This document shows, piece by piece, positions 1 through 10,600 of a stretch of 64,000 nucleotides of DNA. The notes beneath the pieces are model-generated. The model ran no database searches and was not told the origin of the DNA. It worked only from the letters and a program-made list of their open reading frames with translations. Origin of the DNA: Rickettsiales bacterium (GTDB lineage: Bacteria; Bacteroidota; Bacteroidia; Cytophagales; Cyclobacteriaceae); contig PBTY01000017.1 in the NCBI GenBank assembly GCA_002729235.1, positions 1 to 64,000 of the forward strand, read 5' to 3'. How positions within the stretch are numbered: position 1 is the first letter of the stretch; each line of letters starts with the position of its first letter. The position numbers and the translations under genes are program-made.

Positions 1-19
1 CTGTGATCATTATTGCCAT
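1..19 (-). CDS. 4Fe-4S dicluster ferredoxin, N-terminal fragment (runs off left edge)
   Basis: Only the start codon and five following codons lie in the window, reading MAIMIT on the minus strand. I recall this as the opening of the small bacterial-type ferredoxin of Bacteroidota that continues with a CxxCxxC cluster motif and is usually encoded beside an acyl-CoA reductase, the gene found here on the other strand. A well-formed promoter sits just upstream (TTTG, 19 nt, TAATTTTG). The protein would be a soluble electron carrier binding two 4Fe-4S clusters. The call rests on six residues, the promoter and the neighbour, so it is probable rather than proven. Confidence 0.65.
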
Positions 20-54
20 GTTGAAACTATTTTATGTCGTACAACAACAGTGAA

Positions 55-85
55 CAAAATTATCTACAATAAGTTTGCGTGCAAA
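55..85 (-). promoter_or_regulatory. Bacteroidota-type promoter for the ferredoxin gene
   Basis: On the minus strand TTTG (85-82) is followed after 19 nt by TAATTTTG (62-55), matching the Bacteroidota consensus of TTG near -33 and TAnnTTTG near -7. The predicted transcript would start near 52, giving a leader of about 33 nt before the ATG at 19. Confidence 0.65.
70..77 (+). promoter_or_regulatory. -7 element for the acyl-CoA reductase gene
   Basis: TAAGTTTG is a perfect TAnnTTTG match and lies 26 nt before the ATG at 104. No TTG is seen at the usual -33 distance, so the promoter may be weak or activator-dependent. It lies between the two elements of the divergent ferredoxin promoter, so the two genes probably compete for polymerase. 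Confidence 0.45.
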
Positions 86-103
86 TAATATTTAGACAAT
101 TAA

Positions 104-1102
104 ATGACTCTTAGCGAAAGAATTGAAGCATTTGCTGTATTAGGTGATAAAATCGGAAATATTTCTACTGAAGAGATGACCGAATACGCTTACCGTGCGC
201 AATCTGAAAACCAGTGGTTTACTGAAGACAATGTTAAAAGAGCATTTGAAGGAATCCGATTTATGCTCGAAAAGTCAAAACTTGATGAGTGGATCAATCG
301 ATATGGCGAACTGAATCCTGAAATTCCGAAAATCGTGGGGGTCATCATGGCTGGAAACATTCCTTTGGTCGGTTTTCATGATTTAATGTGTGTTTTAATC
401 TCAGGACATTTTGCTGCAATAAAAGTTAGCTCACAAGATAGCTTTCTTTTGAAGCTAGTTATTAGTTGGTTACTAGAAATAGAACCACGACTCAAAAAGA
501 ACCTGGAGCTAAGAGAAAGGCTAAACAGTGTAGAAGCACTAATTGCGACAGGCAGTGATAATACGGCTCGCTACTTTGAATATTATTTTAAGGATCAGCC
601 AAAGATCATACGCAAAAACAGAACCTCTATTGCAGTACTTGATGGCTCAGAAACTTCAGAAGAGCTTCATGACCTAGGAAAAGATATATTCTGGTATTTT
701 GGTTTAGGTTGTCGCAACGTTTCTAAAGTGTTCGTTCCGAAGGGGTATAATGCAGCAACATTTTTTGAAGCCGTTGAAGATTATTCATTTATCGGGGATC
801 ACTACAAGTACCGAAACAACTACGACTACCACAAGTCGATCTTATTAGTCAATGGTACCAAACACCTGGACAATGGATTCCTTCTATGGCTACCAACTGA
901 AAATCTGGTATCTCCTATCTCCATTCTTCATGCACAGGAATATGCTAATAAAGAAGAGCTAGAATCAATTATCGAAAGCTATGGAGACAAACTCCAGTGT
1001 GTGATCGGAAAAGGTTACATTCCATTTGGAAGTGGACAATTACCGGAACCATGGGATTATGCAGACAATGTGGATACTATTGAGTTCTTGAAAGGATTGT
1101 AA
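104..1102 (+). CDS. LuxC-like acyl-CoA reductase
   Basis: A soluble 332-residue protein of the LuxC-like acyl-CoA reductase group, within the aldehyde dehydrogenase superfamily. Family members reduce activated fatty acyl groups to aldehydes with NADPH. Visible features are a nucleotide-binding stretch around VIMAGNIPLVGFHDLM (residues 79-94) and a FGLGCRN segment near residue 200 carrying the likely nucleophilic cysteine. It is shorter than luminous-bacterial LuxC (about 480 residues) and no other lux gene is seen, so bioluminescence is not implied. In Bacteroidota this gene is commonly paired with a small ferredoxin, as at the left edge here. The true substrate is unknown. Confidence 0.8.
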   Translation: MTLSERIEAFAVLGDKIGNISTEEMTEYAYRAQSENQWFTEDNVKRAFEGIRFMLEKSKLDEWINRYGELNPEIPKIVGVIMAGNIPLVGFHDLMCVLISGHFAAIKVSSQDSFLLKLVISWLLEIEPRLKKNLELRERLNSVEALIATGSDNTARYFEYYFKDQPKIIRKNRTSIAVLDGSETSEELHDLGKDIFWYFGLGCRNVSKVFVPKGYNAATFFEAVEDYSFIGDHYKYRNNYDYHKSILLVNGTKHLDNGFLLWLPTENLVSPISILHAQEYANKEELESIIESYGDKLQCVIGKGYIPFGSGQLPEPWDYADNVDTIEFLKGL

Positions 1103-1157
1103 TTAGGACAGTAGCCTTTGACTTCTAAATAATTTAATAACAAACCCTTATAATTAA

Positions 1158-1189
1158 AAGCCCCATCAGCATATCTGCTGATGGGGCTT
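1158..1189. terminator. Hairpin terminator between convergent genes
   Basis: A 13-bp inverted repeat (AAGCCCCATCAGC and its complement) surrounds a 6-nt loop. On the minus strand it is followed by a T-rich run, so it ends acnB best. It also lies downstream of the reductase gene and may act in both directions. Confidence 0.8.
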
Positions 1190-1210
1190 AATTCAGATAA
1201 CTTAAATATT

Positions 1211-3988
1211 TTATCTAACTAAAGCTTTGCCTGAAGGCTTGAATTTAGTTAAATCGATGCCTTTTACCGCTGCTTCGTATTCTTCCATTTTAGGAGTTCT
1301 TCCCAAAATTGTTGACAGTACTACTACCGGAGTAGATGATAGTAAAGACTCTCCTTTTTTCTCGGAAGAATCTTTCACCACTCTACCCTGGAACAAGCGA
1401 GTAGATGTAGCCATTACCGTATCACCCGGCTCAGCTTTTTCCTGGTTACCCATACATAGGTTACAACCTGGACGCTCTAAGTACAACATGTTGTCATACT
1501 TGGTTCGTGCAGCTGCTTTTGGATTGTTATCATCAAATACGAATCCTGAGTATTTCTCCAATACTTCCCAGTCTCCTTCAGCTTTCAACTCATCAACGAT
1601 ATTGTAAGTTGGAGGCGCTACAACCAATGGCGCTTTGAATTCCACTTTACCTTGTTGTGCCTCCACATTTTTCAACATTTGAGCAAGGATCTTCATATCT
1701 CCTTTGTGTACCATACAAGATCCAACGAATCCAAGGTCTACCTTCTTTTCACCACCGTAGAAAGAAAGTGGTCTAATGGTATCATGTGTATAGCGTTTCG
1801 ATACGTCAATATTATTTACATCTGGATCGGCAATCATAGGCTCTCCTACAATGTCAAGATCCACCTCTACCTCAGCATAGTATTTTGCATTGGCATCAGG
1901 CTTCAACGTAGGGTTCTCTCCAGATTTTATTTCCGCAATACGCTTATCCGCTTTATCGATCAATCCTTGTAGCACTTTACCTTCATTGTCCATGCCCTTC
2001 TCGATCATGATCTGGATTCTACCTTTGGCGATTTCAAGAGACTCGATCAACGTCTCATCTTCAGAAATACAGATAGAAGCTTTCGCTTTCATCTCAGCAG
2101 TCCAATCGGTAAATGTGAAAGCCTGGTCAGCAGTTAATGTGCCAATATGTACTTCAATCACCCTTCCCTGGAATACGTTCTCACCGTTAAATTGCTTCAA
2201 CATTTGAGCCTGAGTAGCATGAACTACATCTCTGAAGTCCATATAGCTCTTCATCTCTCCTTTAAAAGTCACTTTCACCGACTGAGGAATTGGCATAGAA
2301 GCCTCTCCTGTAGCCAAAGCAAGTGCAACCGTTCCAGAGTCAGCTCCAAAAGCAACACCTTTAGACATTCTGGTATGAGAGTCACCACCAATAGTAATAT
2401 CCCAGTCATTTACGGTGATGTCATTCAATACTTTGTGAATTACATCCGTCATAGCTGGATATTGGCCTTTAGGATCACGACCGGTAATCAAACCGAAATC
2501 GTTCATGAACTTCATTAGTTTCGGAATGTTTGCTTGAGCTTTTGAATCCCAAACAGACGCCGTATGACATCCAGACTGATAACCCGCATCCACAATTGGA
2601 GAGATTACTGTAGCTGCCATGGATTCTAGTTCTTGAGCAGTCATCAAACCTGTAGTATCCTGAGATCCCACGATGTTCACTTCTACTCGAACATCTGAAC
2701 CAGCATGGAGAACTTTACCTGGAGTATTTCCTACCGCATTCTTGTTGAAAATTTTCTCAACTGCTGTAAGACCTACTCCTTCGTTAGATATCTCTTTGGA
2801 TGGTGCAAAAACAACAGGAGCTTCAATCCCTAACGTCTTCGCTGCAAATGTTTGTAGTTTCTTACCAAATACAACGGCGTATGATCCACCAGCTTTGATA
2901 AACTCAACTTTTTGTGGTGTCAATGATGACGAAATATCAATCAATTCCTGATCACCATTGTACAATTTCTTCTCTTTCGTATTGATTGTGAGAACGGTAC
3001 CAGTGGCAACTGAATATGCCTCCTCTAATACTGGCTCACCCTCAGCATCTTTTACCACATTGCCTTCCGCATCGGTTTTCTTCACCCAGTTTTTCAAGTC
3101 GATACCGATACCACCAGTTACACCTACAGTGGTTAAGAAGATTGGAGAAATACCGTTAGTACCAGCAATAATTGGAGCAATGTTTACAAATGGCACATAT
3201 GGACTACCTGGGATTCCTGTCCACAAAGCCACGTTGTTAACACCTGACATTCTGGAAGAACCTACACCCATGGTTCCTTTTTCCGCGATTAGCATTACTC
3301 GCTTGTCTGGGTGCTGAGCTTTCAATTCAGTAAGCGCCTTCTGCATGTCCTTGTTGTGCTCGAAAATACACTGACCATGCAGTTCACGATCTGATCTTGA
3401 GTGTGCGTCAGCCCCTGGAGATAATAAGTCCGTTGAGATATCTCCCGTACCAGCAATAAAGGTTACAATCTTAATTTCTTCTTCTACCTCAGGCAATTCT
3501 GTGAAGAACTCTGCCTTTGCATAGCTTTCAAGCAATTCCTTAGCGATTGCATTTCCTGCTTTGTAAGCTTCTTTTAGTCTATCGTAATCCGCATCGTATA
3601 AGAAAACCTGGGTCTTTAAGACTTTAGCCGCATTCTTCGCTATTGCCTTATCATCGCCAAGAGCCAAGTCCAATAGTACTTCAATGGATGGTCCTCCTTT
3701 CATGTGAGAAAGCAATTCGAATGCGAAATCTGAAGAAATCTCTTCAACAATTGATTCCCCAAGAATGATCTCTTTTAAGAATTTTGCCTTGACACCTGCA
3801 GCACTTGTTGTTCCCGGCAAGGTATTGTAAATGAAAAACTTAAGAGAATCCTCTCTATGCTCATTTCCTGCATCCTTAATTTGCGAGATGATCTCACTTA
3901 ACAATTCAGCATCGTCAATTGGCTTTGGGTGAAGCCCTTGAGCTTTTCTTTCTTCGATCTCCTTCAGGTAATCGTTGTAGATGTTCAT
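1211..3988 (-). CDS. acnB: Aconitate hydratase B / 2-methylisocitrate dehydratase
   Basis: A full-length 925-residue AcnB-type aconitase that interconverts citrate and isocitrate in the TCA cycle. Many members also hydrate 2-methyl-cis-aconitate in the methylcitrate cycle. The domain order is typical: an N-terminal HEAT-like helical domain (about 1-160), a swivelling domain (about 165-380) and the catalytic 4Fe-4S core. Likely cluster ligands are the cysteine in GFVGSCMVHKGDM near residue 742 and the CxxC in RPGCNLCMGN near 800. The ATG start gives the expected N-terminus. It is divergent from acnA, with a possible TAACTTTG -7 element 165 nt upstream. No prpB or prpC neighbour is present, so the methylcitrate role is not supported locally. 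Confidence 0.97.
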   Translation of the reverse strand: MNIYNDYLKEIEERKAQGLHPKPIDDAELLSEIISQIKDAGNEHREDSLKFFIYNTLPGTTSAAGVKAKFLKEIILGESIVEEISSDFAFELLSHMKGGPSIEVLLDLALGDDKAIAKNAAKVLKTQVFLYDADYDRLKEAYKAGNAIAKELLESYAKAEFFTELPEVEEEIKIVTFIAGTGDISTDLLSPGADAHSRSDRELHGQCIFEHNKDMQKALTELKAQHPDKRVMLIAEKGTMGVGSSRMSGVNNVALWTGIPGSPYVPFVNIAPIIAGTNGISPIFLTTVGVTGGIGIDLKNWVKKTDAEGNVVKDAEGEPVLEEAYSVATGTVLTINTKEKKLYNGDQELIDISSSLTPQKVEFIKAGGSYAVVFGKKLQTFAAKTLGIEAPVVFAPSKEISNEGVGLTAVEKIFNKNAVGNTPGKVLHAGSDVRVEVNIVGSQDTTGLMTAQELESMAATVISPIVDAGYQSGCHTASVWDSKAQANIPKLMKFMNDFGLITGRDPKGQYPAMTDVIHKVLNDITVNDWDITIGGDSHTRMSKGVAFGADSGTVALALATGEASMPIPQSVKVTFKGEMKSYMDFRDVVHATQAQMLKQFNGENVFQGRVIEVHIGTLTADQAFTFTDWTAEMKAKASICISEDETLIESLEIAKGRIQIMIEKGMDNEGKVLQGLIDKADKRIAEIKSGENPTLKPDANAKYYAEVEVDLDIVGEPMIADPDVNNIDVSKRYTHDTIRPLSFYGGEKKVDLGFVGSCMVHKGDMKILAQMLKNVEAQQGKVEFKAPLVVAPPTYNIVDELKAEGDWEVLEKYSGFVFDDNNPKAAARTKYDNMLYLERPGCNLCMGNQEKAEPGDTVMATSTRLFQGRVVKDSSEKKGESLLSSTPVVVLSTILGRTPKMEEYEAAVKGIDLTKFKPSGKALVR

Positions 3989-4383
3989 AATAGATGTCTT
4001 TTCAGTATTAAAGGCAATATTTCAATTCACATGTTGGCCTGATCTATTATCAAAGGATGAATGCACTTGCACTCTCAAGCCTCGTGTACGATTCAATTAA
4101 TGATGGTCTATGTTCTAAATGAAAAAATGACCTTTATTAATAAATCGAAGGCCAAAGTTAAATAAACCACCATAATCCACTTTCATTGATTTCAATTTAT
4201 ATAAGGTGGACTAAAGCATTGAAACTTATAAATAATTTGATTCAATAAGAATTACTTATAGTTAAGATGCACTATCTCTAATTTGATGCATTTGAAAAGA
4301 ACATTTACTCCATTTAGCTGGTTAGTTTAGTAGATGGCTCATACGAGCCTATTTTGAAAGCAAACACTAAAACATACCTAAAC
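3989..4383. other. Divergent intergenic region between acnB and acnA
   Basis: About 395 AT-rich bases separate the start codons of the two aconitases. No ORF or RNA gene is seen. On the minus strand TAACTTTG (4160-4153) fits a -7 element for acnB, without a clear -33 TTG. On the plus side the string TAATTTGAT occurs twice (about 4236 and 4279), each one base short of the -7 consensus. The length would allow a regulator to act on both genes. Confidence 0.5.
4153..4160 (-). promoter_or_regulatory. Possible acnB -7 element
   Basis: The minus strand reads TAACTTTG, a perfect TAnnTTTG match, 165 nt upstream of the acnB ATG. The -33 position is not recognisable, so this is a moderate prediction. 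Confidence 0.35.
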
Positions 4384-7116
4384 ATGCCACAGGATTTTTT
4401 TGGTATCGAAAAGGAACTTACCACTCCCCTTGGGAAACGAAAATACTATTCACTTCAAGAACTGGCTGAGAAGCGTCCTGAAGTAAAAAAACTCCCATAT
4501 TCCATTAGAATATTATTAGAAAATGCCATTCGCAATTATGATGACTTTGCAGTTACGGAGGAGCATTTAGAGACACTATTGAATTGGAAAAGTACTGCAG
4601 GAAAAAAAGACATACCCTACACACCTGCCCGGGTTCTAATGCAAGATTTCACTGGTGTACCCGCGGTGGTTGACATAGCTAGTATTCGATCAGAAGTGGC
4701 TAGAAAAGGAAAAGACACTGGCAAAACAAACCCAGTAGTTCCTGCGGACATGGTCATAGACCACTCCGTGATGGTTGAATACTTTGGTACGTTGAACTCC
4801 TACAAAAAGAACGTTGATCTCGAGTACCAAAGAAATGAAGAGCGTTACAAACTGCTCAAATGGGCGCAAAAAGCATTCACCAATTTTTCGGTAGTACCTC
4901 CTGGCATGGGGATTTGTCACCAGGTAAACCTGGAGTATTTAGCAAAAGGAGTGATCGACCGGGATGGTTATTTATTCCCTGATACGTTAGTCGGAACTGA
5001 CTCCCATACACCTATGGTCAATGGAATCGGAGTACTTGGCTGGGGAGTTGGAGGAATAGAGGCTGAAGCTGCCATGCTCGGTCAACCCATCTATATGATC
5101 TTACCTGAAGTAATTGGTCTGAAACTGACTGGCGCTTTACCAGAAGGCGCTACTTCTACTGATTTGGTATTGACAGTGACCAGATTGCTCCGTGACTATG
5201 GAGTGGTTGGAAAAATGGTTGAAATATTTGGACCGGGATTGGAACACTTAACTGTACCTGACAGAGGAACAATTAGTAACATGTCGCCAGAGTTTGGCTG
5301 TACAGATACACATTGGCCAATTGATGACCAGACCTTAGCTTATATGCTCAAAACTAATAGGGCAAAAGAGCATGTAGATATGGTAGAGTCATACGCCAAA
5401 GAGAATCTATTCTGGAGAAACCCAGAAGATCAAATCGAATACACCGACGTAATTGAATTGGATTTGAGCACTGTGGAACCAACCATTAGCGGACCAAAGA
5501 GACCTCAAGACAAGATCTTGCTCCGCAACGCTAAAGAACAAGTGATTGGTTTATTGAAAGAAACTCATAGCCGAACCTATGTTCCAGTTCAAGAAAGAAC
5601 TGGTGTTTGGCTGAATGAAGGAGGAGCTGTAGCCGAACCGATAACAGTTGATGGTGAGATAAAAAGCGTCACCATGAAAAAAGGAGATATTAGGTATAAT
5701 CTATCTGATGGAGCTGTTGTCATCGCTGCAATTACATCATGTACCAACACCTCCAACCCTAGCGTAATGATTGGTGCAGGTTTGGTAGCTAAAAAAGCCG
5801 TAGAACTTGGCTTGGATGTAAAACCCTGGGTTAAAACGTCTTTAGCTCCAGGTTCTCGAGTAGTAACCGATTACTTAAAGAAATCTGAATTACTTCCCTA
5901 TTTGGAAGCACTCAAGTTTCACACGGTAGGCTATGGCTGTACCACCTGTATCGGTAATTCGGGAGATATGATGCCAGAAGTACAGAAAGCGGTGATTGAG
6001 AATGATTTAGTAGTATGCTCAGCTTTATCTGGTAATAGAAACTTTGAAGCACGGATACATCCAAACATCAAAATGAATTTCCTGGCATCTCCAATGTTGG
6101 TGGTTGCATACGCAATTGCAGGAAGAATGGACTTTGATATGAACAACGAGCCATTGGGAATTGACTCCAATGGTGTAGCTATTTACCTGAAGGACATCTG
6201 GCCAACACAAGCCGAGATCAATGAATTGATGGATGTGGTAGTTACACCTGAAGATTATAAGAACTCTTATGAAAAGATCTTCAATGGTGATGACGCCTGG
6301 AAAGCACTAAATGCTCCAGAAGGGAATATCTATGAATGGGACAATGAATCAACGTACATTCAGGAAGCTCCGTTCTTTAAAAATATCTCTGAAGACGTTC
6401 CTGATCCGGAAGACATCATAGGTGCCAAGGTTTTACTTCAATTAGGCGATATGGTCACCACCGACCACATCTCACCTGCAGGAAAGTTCCAACCGGAACA
6501 TCCAGCTGGTCAATATTTGACTGAGCATGGTGTACAACAGCGTGACTTCAACTCATACGGATCTCGTAGAGGAAACCATGAGGTAATGATGCGCGGCACA
6601 TTTGCTAACGTTCGTATTAAGAACAAACTGGCTTCTAGAGAAGGAGGATGGACCAAGTATCATCCAACTGGAGAAGAAATGCCTGTTTATGATGCTGCCA
6701 TGAAATATCAAGCTGACAACACTCCATTGGTAGTGATCGGTGGTAAGGAATATGGTTCTGGTTCTTCCAGAGACTGGGCAGCTAAAGGAACTACTTTATT
6801 GGGAGTAAAAGCGGTAATTACGGAAAGCTACGAGCGTATCCACCGCTCTAATTTAGTGGGAATGGGCGTATTACCATTACAATTCTTAGAAGGGGAAACC
6901 CAGGAAACCTTAGGACTTCAAGGAGATGAAAGCTTTGATATACTAGGACTATCAAATCTGAAAGCTGGACAAGAAGTAGAAGTAATCGCTACTAAATCCA
7001 ATGGAGATAAACTCGAGTTCAAAGCAAAAGTAAGATTGGATTCTAGTGTAGATGTAGCCTATTACAAGCATGGAGGCATTCTGAATTATGTACTTCGAAG
7101 TTTCTTGAAGGATTAG
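4384..7116 (+). CDS. acnA: Aconitate hydratase A
   Basis: An AcnA/IRP-type aconitase of 910 residues that isomerises citrate to isocitrate through cis-aconitate with a 4Fe-4S cluster in the cytoplasm. Cluster ligands are the cysteine of ITSCTNTSNPS and the CxxC of YGCTTCIGNSG. The C-terminal swivel domain carries the substrate-binding loop YGSGSSRDWA. The frame is open from a TTG at 4354, but I place the start at the ATG at 4384 because MPQDFFGIEKEL resembles family N-termini and the ten earlier codons add nothing recognisable. It is followed by a strong hairpin terminator. AcnB is its divergent neighbour. AcnA types are often more oxidation-resistant than AcnB, so the pair may split the role by oxidative or iron state (inference). 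Confidence 0.96.
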   Translation: MPQDFFGIEKELTTPLGKRKYYSLQELAEKRPEVKKLPYSIRILLENAIRNYDDFAVTEEHLETLLNWKSTAGKKDIPYTPARVLMQDFTGVPAVVDIASIRSEVARKGKDTGKTNPVVPADMVIDHSVMVEYFGTLNSYKKNVDLEYQRNEERYKLLKWAQKAFTNFSVVPPGMGICHQVNLEYLAKGVIDRDGYLFPDTLVGTDSHTPMVNGIGVLGWGVGGIEAEAAMLGQPIYMILPEVIGLKLTGALPEGATSTDLVLTVTRLLRDYGVVGKMVEIFGPGLEHLTVPDRGTISNMSPEFGCTDTHWPIDDQTLAYMLKTNRAKEHVDMVESYAKENLFWRNPEDQIEYTDVIELDLSTVEPTISGPKRPQDKILLRNAKEQVIGLLKETHSRTYVPVQERTGVWLNEGGAVAEPITVDGEIKSVTMKKGDIRYNLSDGAVVIAAITSCTNTSNPSVMIGAGLVAKKAVELGLDVKPWVKTSLAPGSRVVTDYLKKSELLPYLEALKFHTVGYGCTTCIGNSGDMMPEVQKAVIENDLVVCSALSGNRNFEARIHPNIKMNFLASPMLVVAYAIAGRMDFDMNNEPLGIDSNGVAIYLKDIWPTQAEINELMDVVVTPEDYKNSYEKIFNGDDAWKALNAPEGNIYEWDNESTYIQEAPFFKNISEDVPDPEDIIGAKVLLQLGDMVTTDHISPAGKFQPEHPAGQYLTEHGVQQRDFNSYGSRRGNHEVMMRGTFANVRIKNKLASREGGWTKYHPTGEEMPVYDAAMKYQADNTPLVVIGGKEYGSGSSRDWAAKGTTLLGVKAVITESYERIHRSNLVGMGVLPLQFLEGETQETLGLQGDESFDILGLSNLKAGQEVEVIATKSNGDKLEFKAKVRLDSSVDVAYYKHGGILNYVLRSFLKD

Positions 7117-7140
7117 AAAAAGCAAAAATGGATTAAAAAC

Positions 7141-7173
7141 AAAAAGTCTGCCAGATAACTGGCAGACTTTTTT
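7141..7173. terminator. Strong bidirectional hairpin terminator
   Basis: The 14-nt arms AAAAAGTCTGCCAG and CTGGCAGACTTTTT enclose an ATAA loop and are flanked by T or A runs on either side. It ends acnA on the plus strand and the lipoprotein gene at 7192 on the minus strand. Confidence 0.9.
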
Positions 7174-7191
7174 ATTAACTAATGAGCTATT

Positions 7192-7614
7192 CTATGAAGA
7201 ATATTTGTTAGCGTCACTTTGATCCATTAGATAACGAATCACTATATCACCTGCTGTCGGACTCGAAATTGTCTGAAGTAGGTGTAGCTTCTCATACGAC
7301 TGGAACACTATCGTGAAACTAAACACGGTCCCATCATCAGCAGTCAAAGTAAGGCTTGTATCAGTTGCTACCCAGGTACCAACATAAGCCAACCCATTAC
7401 GATCAACTACAATGAAAGTATCATCCCTTTCAAGGGTAAACCTTTCAAATAAACTTCCACTATATGAAGTTTCAGCTTGACCATCTACATAAACCTCTAC
7501 GACAGACCAATCGCCATAAGACATATTGGTAGGTGTCGGTTGTACAGGTTCAGCACAGGAGATGGCAAATAGTGCCATCCCTGTTATGATTACATAATTA
7601 AGTATCTTTCTCAT
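7192..7614 (-). CDS. Small lipoprotein, lipocalin-like
   Basis: A 140-residue lipoprotein with a short signal peptide ending in a lipobox (LFAISC, lipidated cysteine near residue 20). The mature part is rich in short beta strands (YGDWSVVEVYVDG, FTLERDDTFIV, GTWVATDTSLTLTADDG), a pattern like the lipocalin-like domains common in Bacteroidota: each strand pair carries a GxW or D-G turn. It begins 5 nt after the giant exoprotein gene ends and is probably the last gene of that operon. It may be a surface partner or folding helper of that protein, but nothing in the sequence proves this. Function unknown. Confidence 0.8.
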   Translation of the reverse strand: MRKILNYVIITGMALFAISCAEPVQPTPTNMSYGDWSVVEVYVDGQAETSYSGSLFERFTLERDDTFIVVDRNGLAYVGTWVATDTSLTLTADDGTVFSFTIVFQSYEKLHLLQTISSPTAGDIVIRYLMDQSDANKYSS

Positions 7615-7619
7615 GATTG

Positions 7620-10600
7620 TTATTGTTTAACGATTCTGATGTTTTCTACGTTATCTCCTTTCACCACAGTCATGTTGTATATACCTGCTTTCAATGTGGA
7701 AATATTAAATGACTGAGTGAATTGCTCAGTTTCCTTATTGAACGTTTCAGACATAATGATCTGTCCAGAAAGTGTCATGATCTGTACTTTATACTCACCC
7801 ATATCGTCTCCTGGAATATCCAGATTAACAATATTAGTTGTAGGGTTTGGATAAGTATTAGCCACGACCTTACCATCAACTGGGTTAGATACTCTTCCTG
7901 CTGAAGTTAATGCAACAGCATTTGAAGTCATGGTACAACCACCTTCGAATACAACTTCGATAGAATAGGTAGCAGCGTCTGTAACTGTAAGGGTTGTACC
8001 CGTTACGTTTCTTAGCTCTACATCATTTCTATACCAGGTGTAATCAATGTAATCTCCACTGATATCAGCTGTAATTGTATTACCGCTAAGATCTAAGACT
8101 ACAAAGTCAGGTTCTACAGCATCTACATATTCAACACTATTAGTACATCCAGTTCCATCTGCATAGCTTACTTCAACACCAAACTGGGTGTATGTAGTTA
8201 AACCGCTCAATGTCACATATATAGTGTCTGAAGTACTACCTGTAAATACTGGACCAAATGGCTCACCAGTTTCTCTTAACGTTAATTGATAGTCAAACTC
8301 AGAATTCGTATTGTTAACACCGATGATCAAATCACCAGTACTACAGTCTGAATCGTATTCGAAGATATTAATAGACGTACTTGGAAGAGCAATCTCTTCA
8401 ATAATAATTCTATTAGAAATCTCACTTTCACATCCAGCTTCGTTTGCCACTGTCACGGTGTATTCACCAGCTCTGTTTACAGTCAAAGTATTAGATGTTC
8501 CTGTACCGTCAGTGAGCGGACTACCATTAAAATACCATCTGTAGTTTGTAAAACCAGCATCAGCTTCCAAAGTAACTTCTGTCTCACCATCACAGAATGA
8601 GGTAGTAGCAGGAGTTGCTATTGTCACTGCAGCAGGCTGCTCATTATAAACAACGTTAACAGGCTCTGAAACGAATGTACAAGCATTCGCAGAATTACCA
8701 ATGGTTGTTTCGAAATGATACTGTCCACTTGCTGTTGGATAAACATATGTATAAAGTGAACTTGTACTCGGCTGTACTTCTGATGCTTCTATAGGAGCAC
8801 CATCCAAATACCATACAACTGGGTAACTCGCTGAATTGTAACTTCTCAAGTATAGATCATCACTAGATGAAGAACAGATCTCAAAGATCTCCCCACCACT
8901 GAAATTACCATAGTAATTAGAGTTAAGAGTTAAGGTTGGCTCGTTGTAAACAGTTACCTCAACTCCTTTAGATAAGTCACTAGTACATCCAACTGAGAAT
9001 GGTACGTCAGCTACTTCAACCTGGTATCTACCAGAATTCTGAGTAACTGTAAGTGTTTCACTATTGCTGTTTAGCAATGTTCCGTTTCTATACCATCTGT
9101 AGTATGTATGACCAGTGGTAGCTGTCAAAGTAACAGAACCACCTTCACAAAACTCTAATGCACCAGAAGCAAGAATGCTTGGCGTATCTGGCTGTGTTAA
9201 AATCTCAACAGTAAATGTTGGAGACTCAGCAGTACAAGTAGCATTTAAGTCATCACTTATCCATTCTGCATAGTATTCTCCTGATTCTGTGATGGAATAG
9301 CCAGATCCAGTAGTAGAAGCATATTCAACTCCATCTTTGTAAATCTTCACTATACCAGCAAATGAAGTACTATTATCACCATAGAAATAAATGTACTTAC
9401 TCTCACAACCTTGTAAAGCTTGACCTTCAGAAATGGCGTATTGATCACTAGTACTACTAGCAGATTGGACTTTAAAATCAATTAAGTCACTGCTTTCTAC
9501 AACAATTGCCTCAGAGTAAGAACTAGCACATCCAATATCAAATGGTACATTAGACACTCTCACTGTATAAGATCCAGCCGCGTCAACTGTTATCTGCTGA
9601 GTAGTCTGTCCATAATTCCACTGATAGTATTCAAATCCATCAGGACCTGAAAGTACTACTTCACCTTCGCCTTCACAGAAAGTAAGGTCTCCAGAAACTA
9701 CAGTTGCCACTGGTCTATCAGGTGTTTCCACTGCTGTTACAGAGAATGATTCAGTGATGTATTCACAAACGATATCACCACTTGTTTCTGTAACTCTCGC
9801 AAAATAATCACCAGTAAGAAGTGTCTCATTATCACCAAGGATACTTCCTGAAATAGAAACAGGAGTAGACAAATCATCTCTAAACCATTCTACAATAGAT
9901 GTAGAAGCATCACTAGACTCAGCATCTCTATTAACACTTAGTCTTACTTCATAAGATGAACCACAAATTGTTCTGCTGTCACCATCATTTACAAGTAGTC
10001 TTACTCCTGTGTTATTGTAACCTCTACGGAACAATTTGTATGTTGCCTGTACTTCTACAGTTTCGATATCATCCTGAGTTCGTGTATTACAAGTCAAACC
10101 AGTAGATGACATTGAAGTAACTCTTACAGTGATATCAACATCTTCAGAAAGAGTTCCAATATTTACTTCGTTATCTCCAGTTTCTGGATCATATGTCAAG
10201 CTACCAAGCACTGAGTTATCCTCAGTATTCAATACTTCATACATGAAGTAATCTTGAGGATTGCTAATAGTAACTACTACATCTTCAGGACTACATTCTA
10301 AAGGATCGTCAAAAGAGAAGCTTAAATCTTGCTCGATAGGTGCGATAACTTCTACAGACAACTCTGAAACAACACCAGAACCAGAGTAATCATAGTCCTC
10401 GTTAGTTTCGTCATCATAATCCAAAGTGAATCTGAACCAATCGTTATCATCTCCTTCATCCATGATATCAGACGGTAACGAAAGTGTAATACTTCCTGTG
10501 CCATCTACTACCGAGAATAAATCATCGAAAGATACTGATCCTGAAGCATCACCTTCAGCAGTTACCTCAACCAAATTATCCTCGCCGAACTTACCTCTTA

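Noticed and set aside
104-1102. Bioluminescence role for the LuxC-like gene
   Set aside because: No luxA, B, D or E is present and the protein is shorter than true LuxC; the ferredoxin pairing points to another use.
1227-3317. Several plus-strand ORFs of 90-126 codons opposite acnB
   Set aside because: They are antisense shadows of a clear full-length AcnB gene; their translations show no recognisable domain or signal.
4354-4383. TTG start extending acnA by ten codons
   Set aside because: The ATG at 4384 gives the family-like N-terminus; the added codons have no support.
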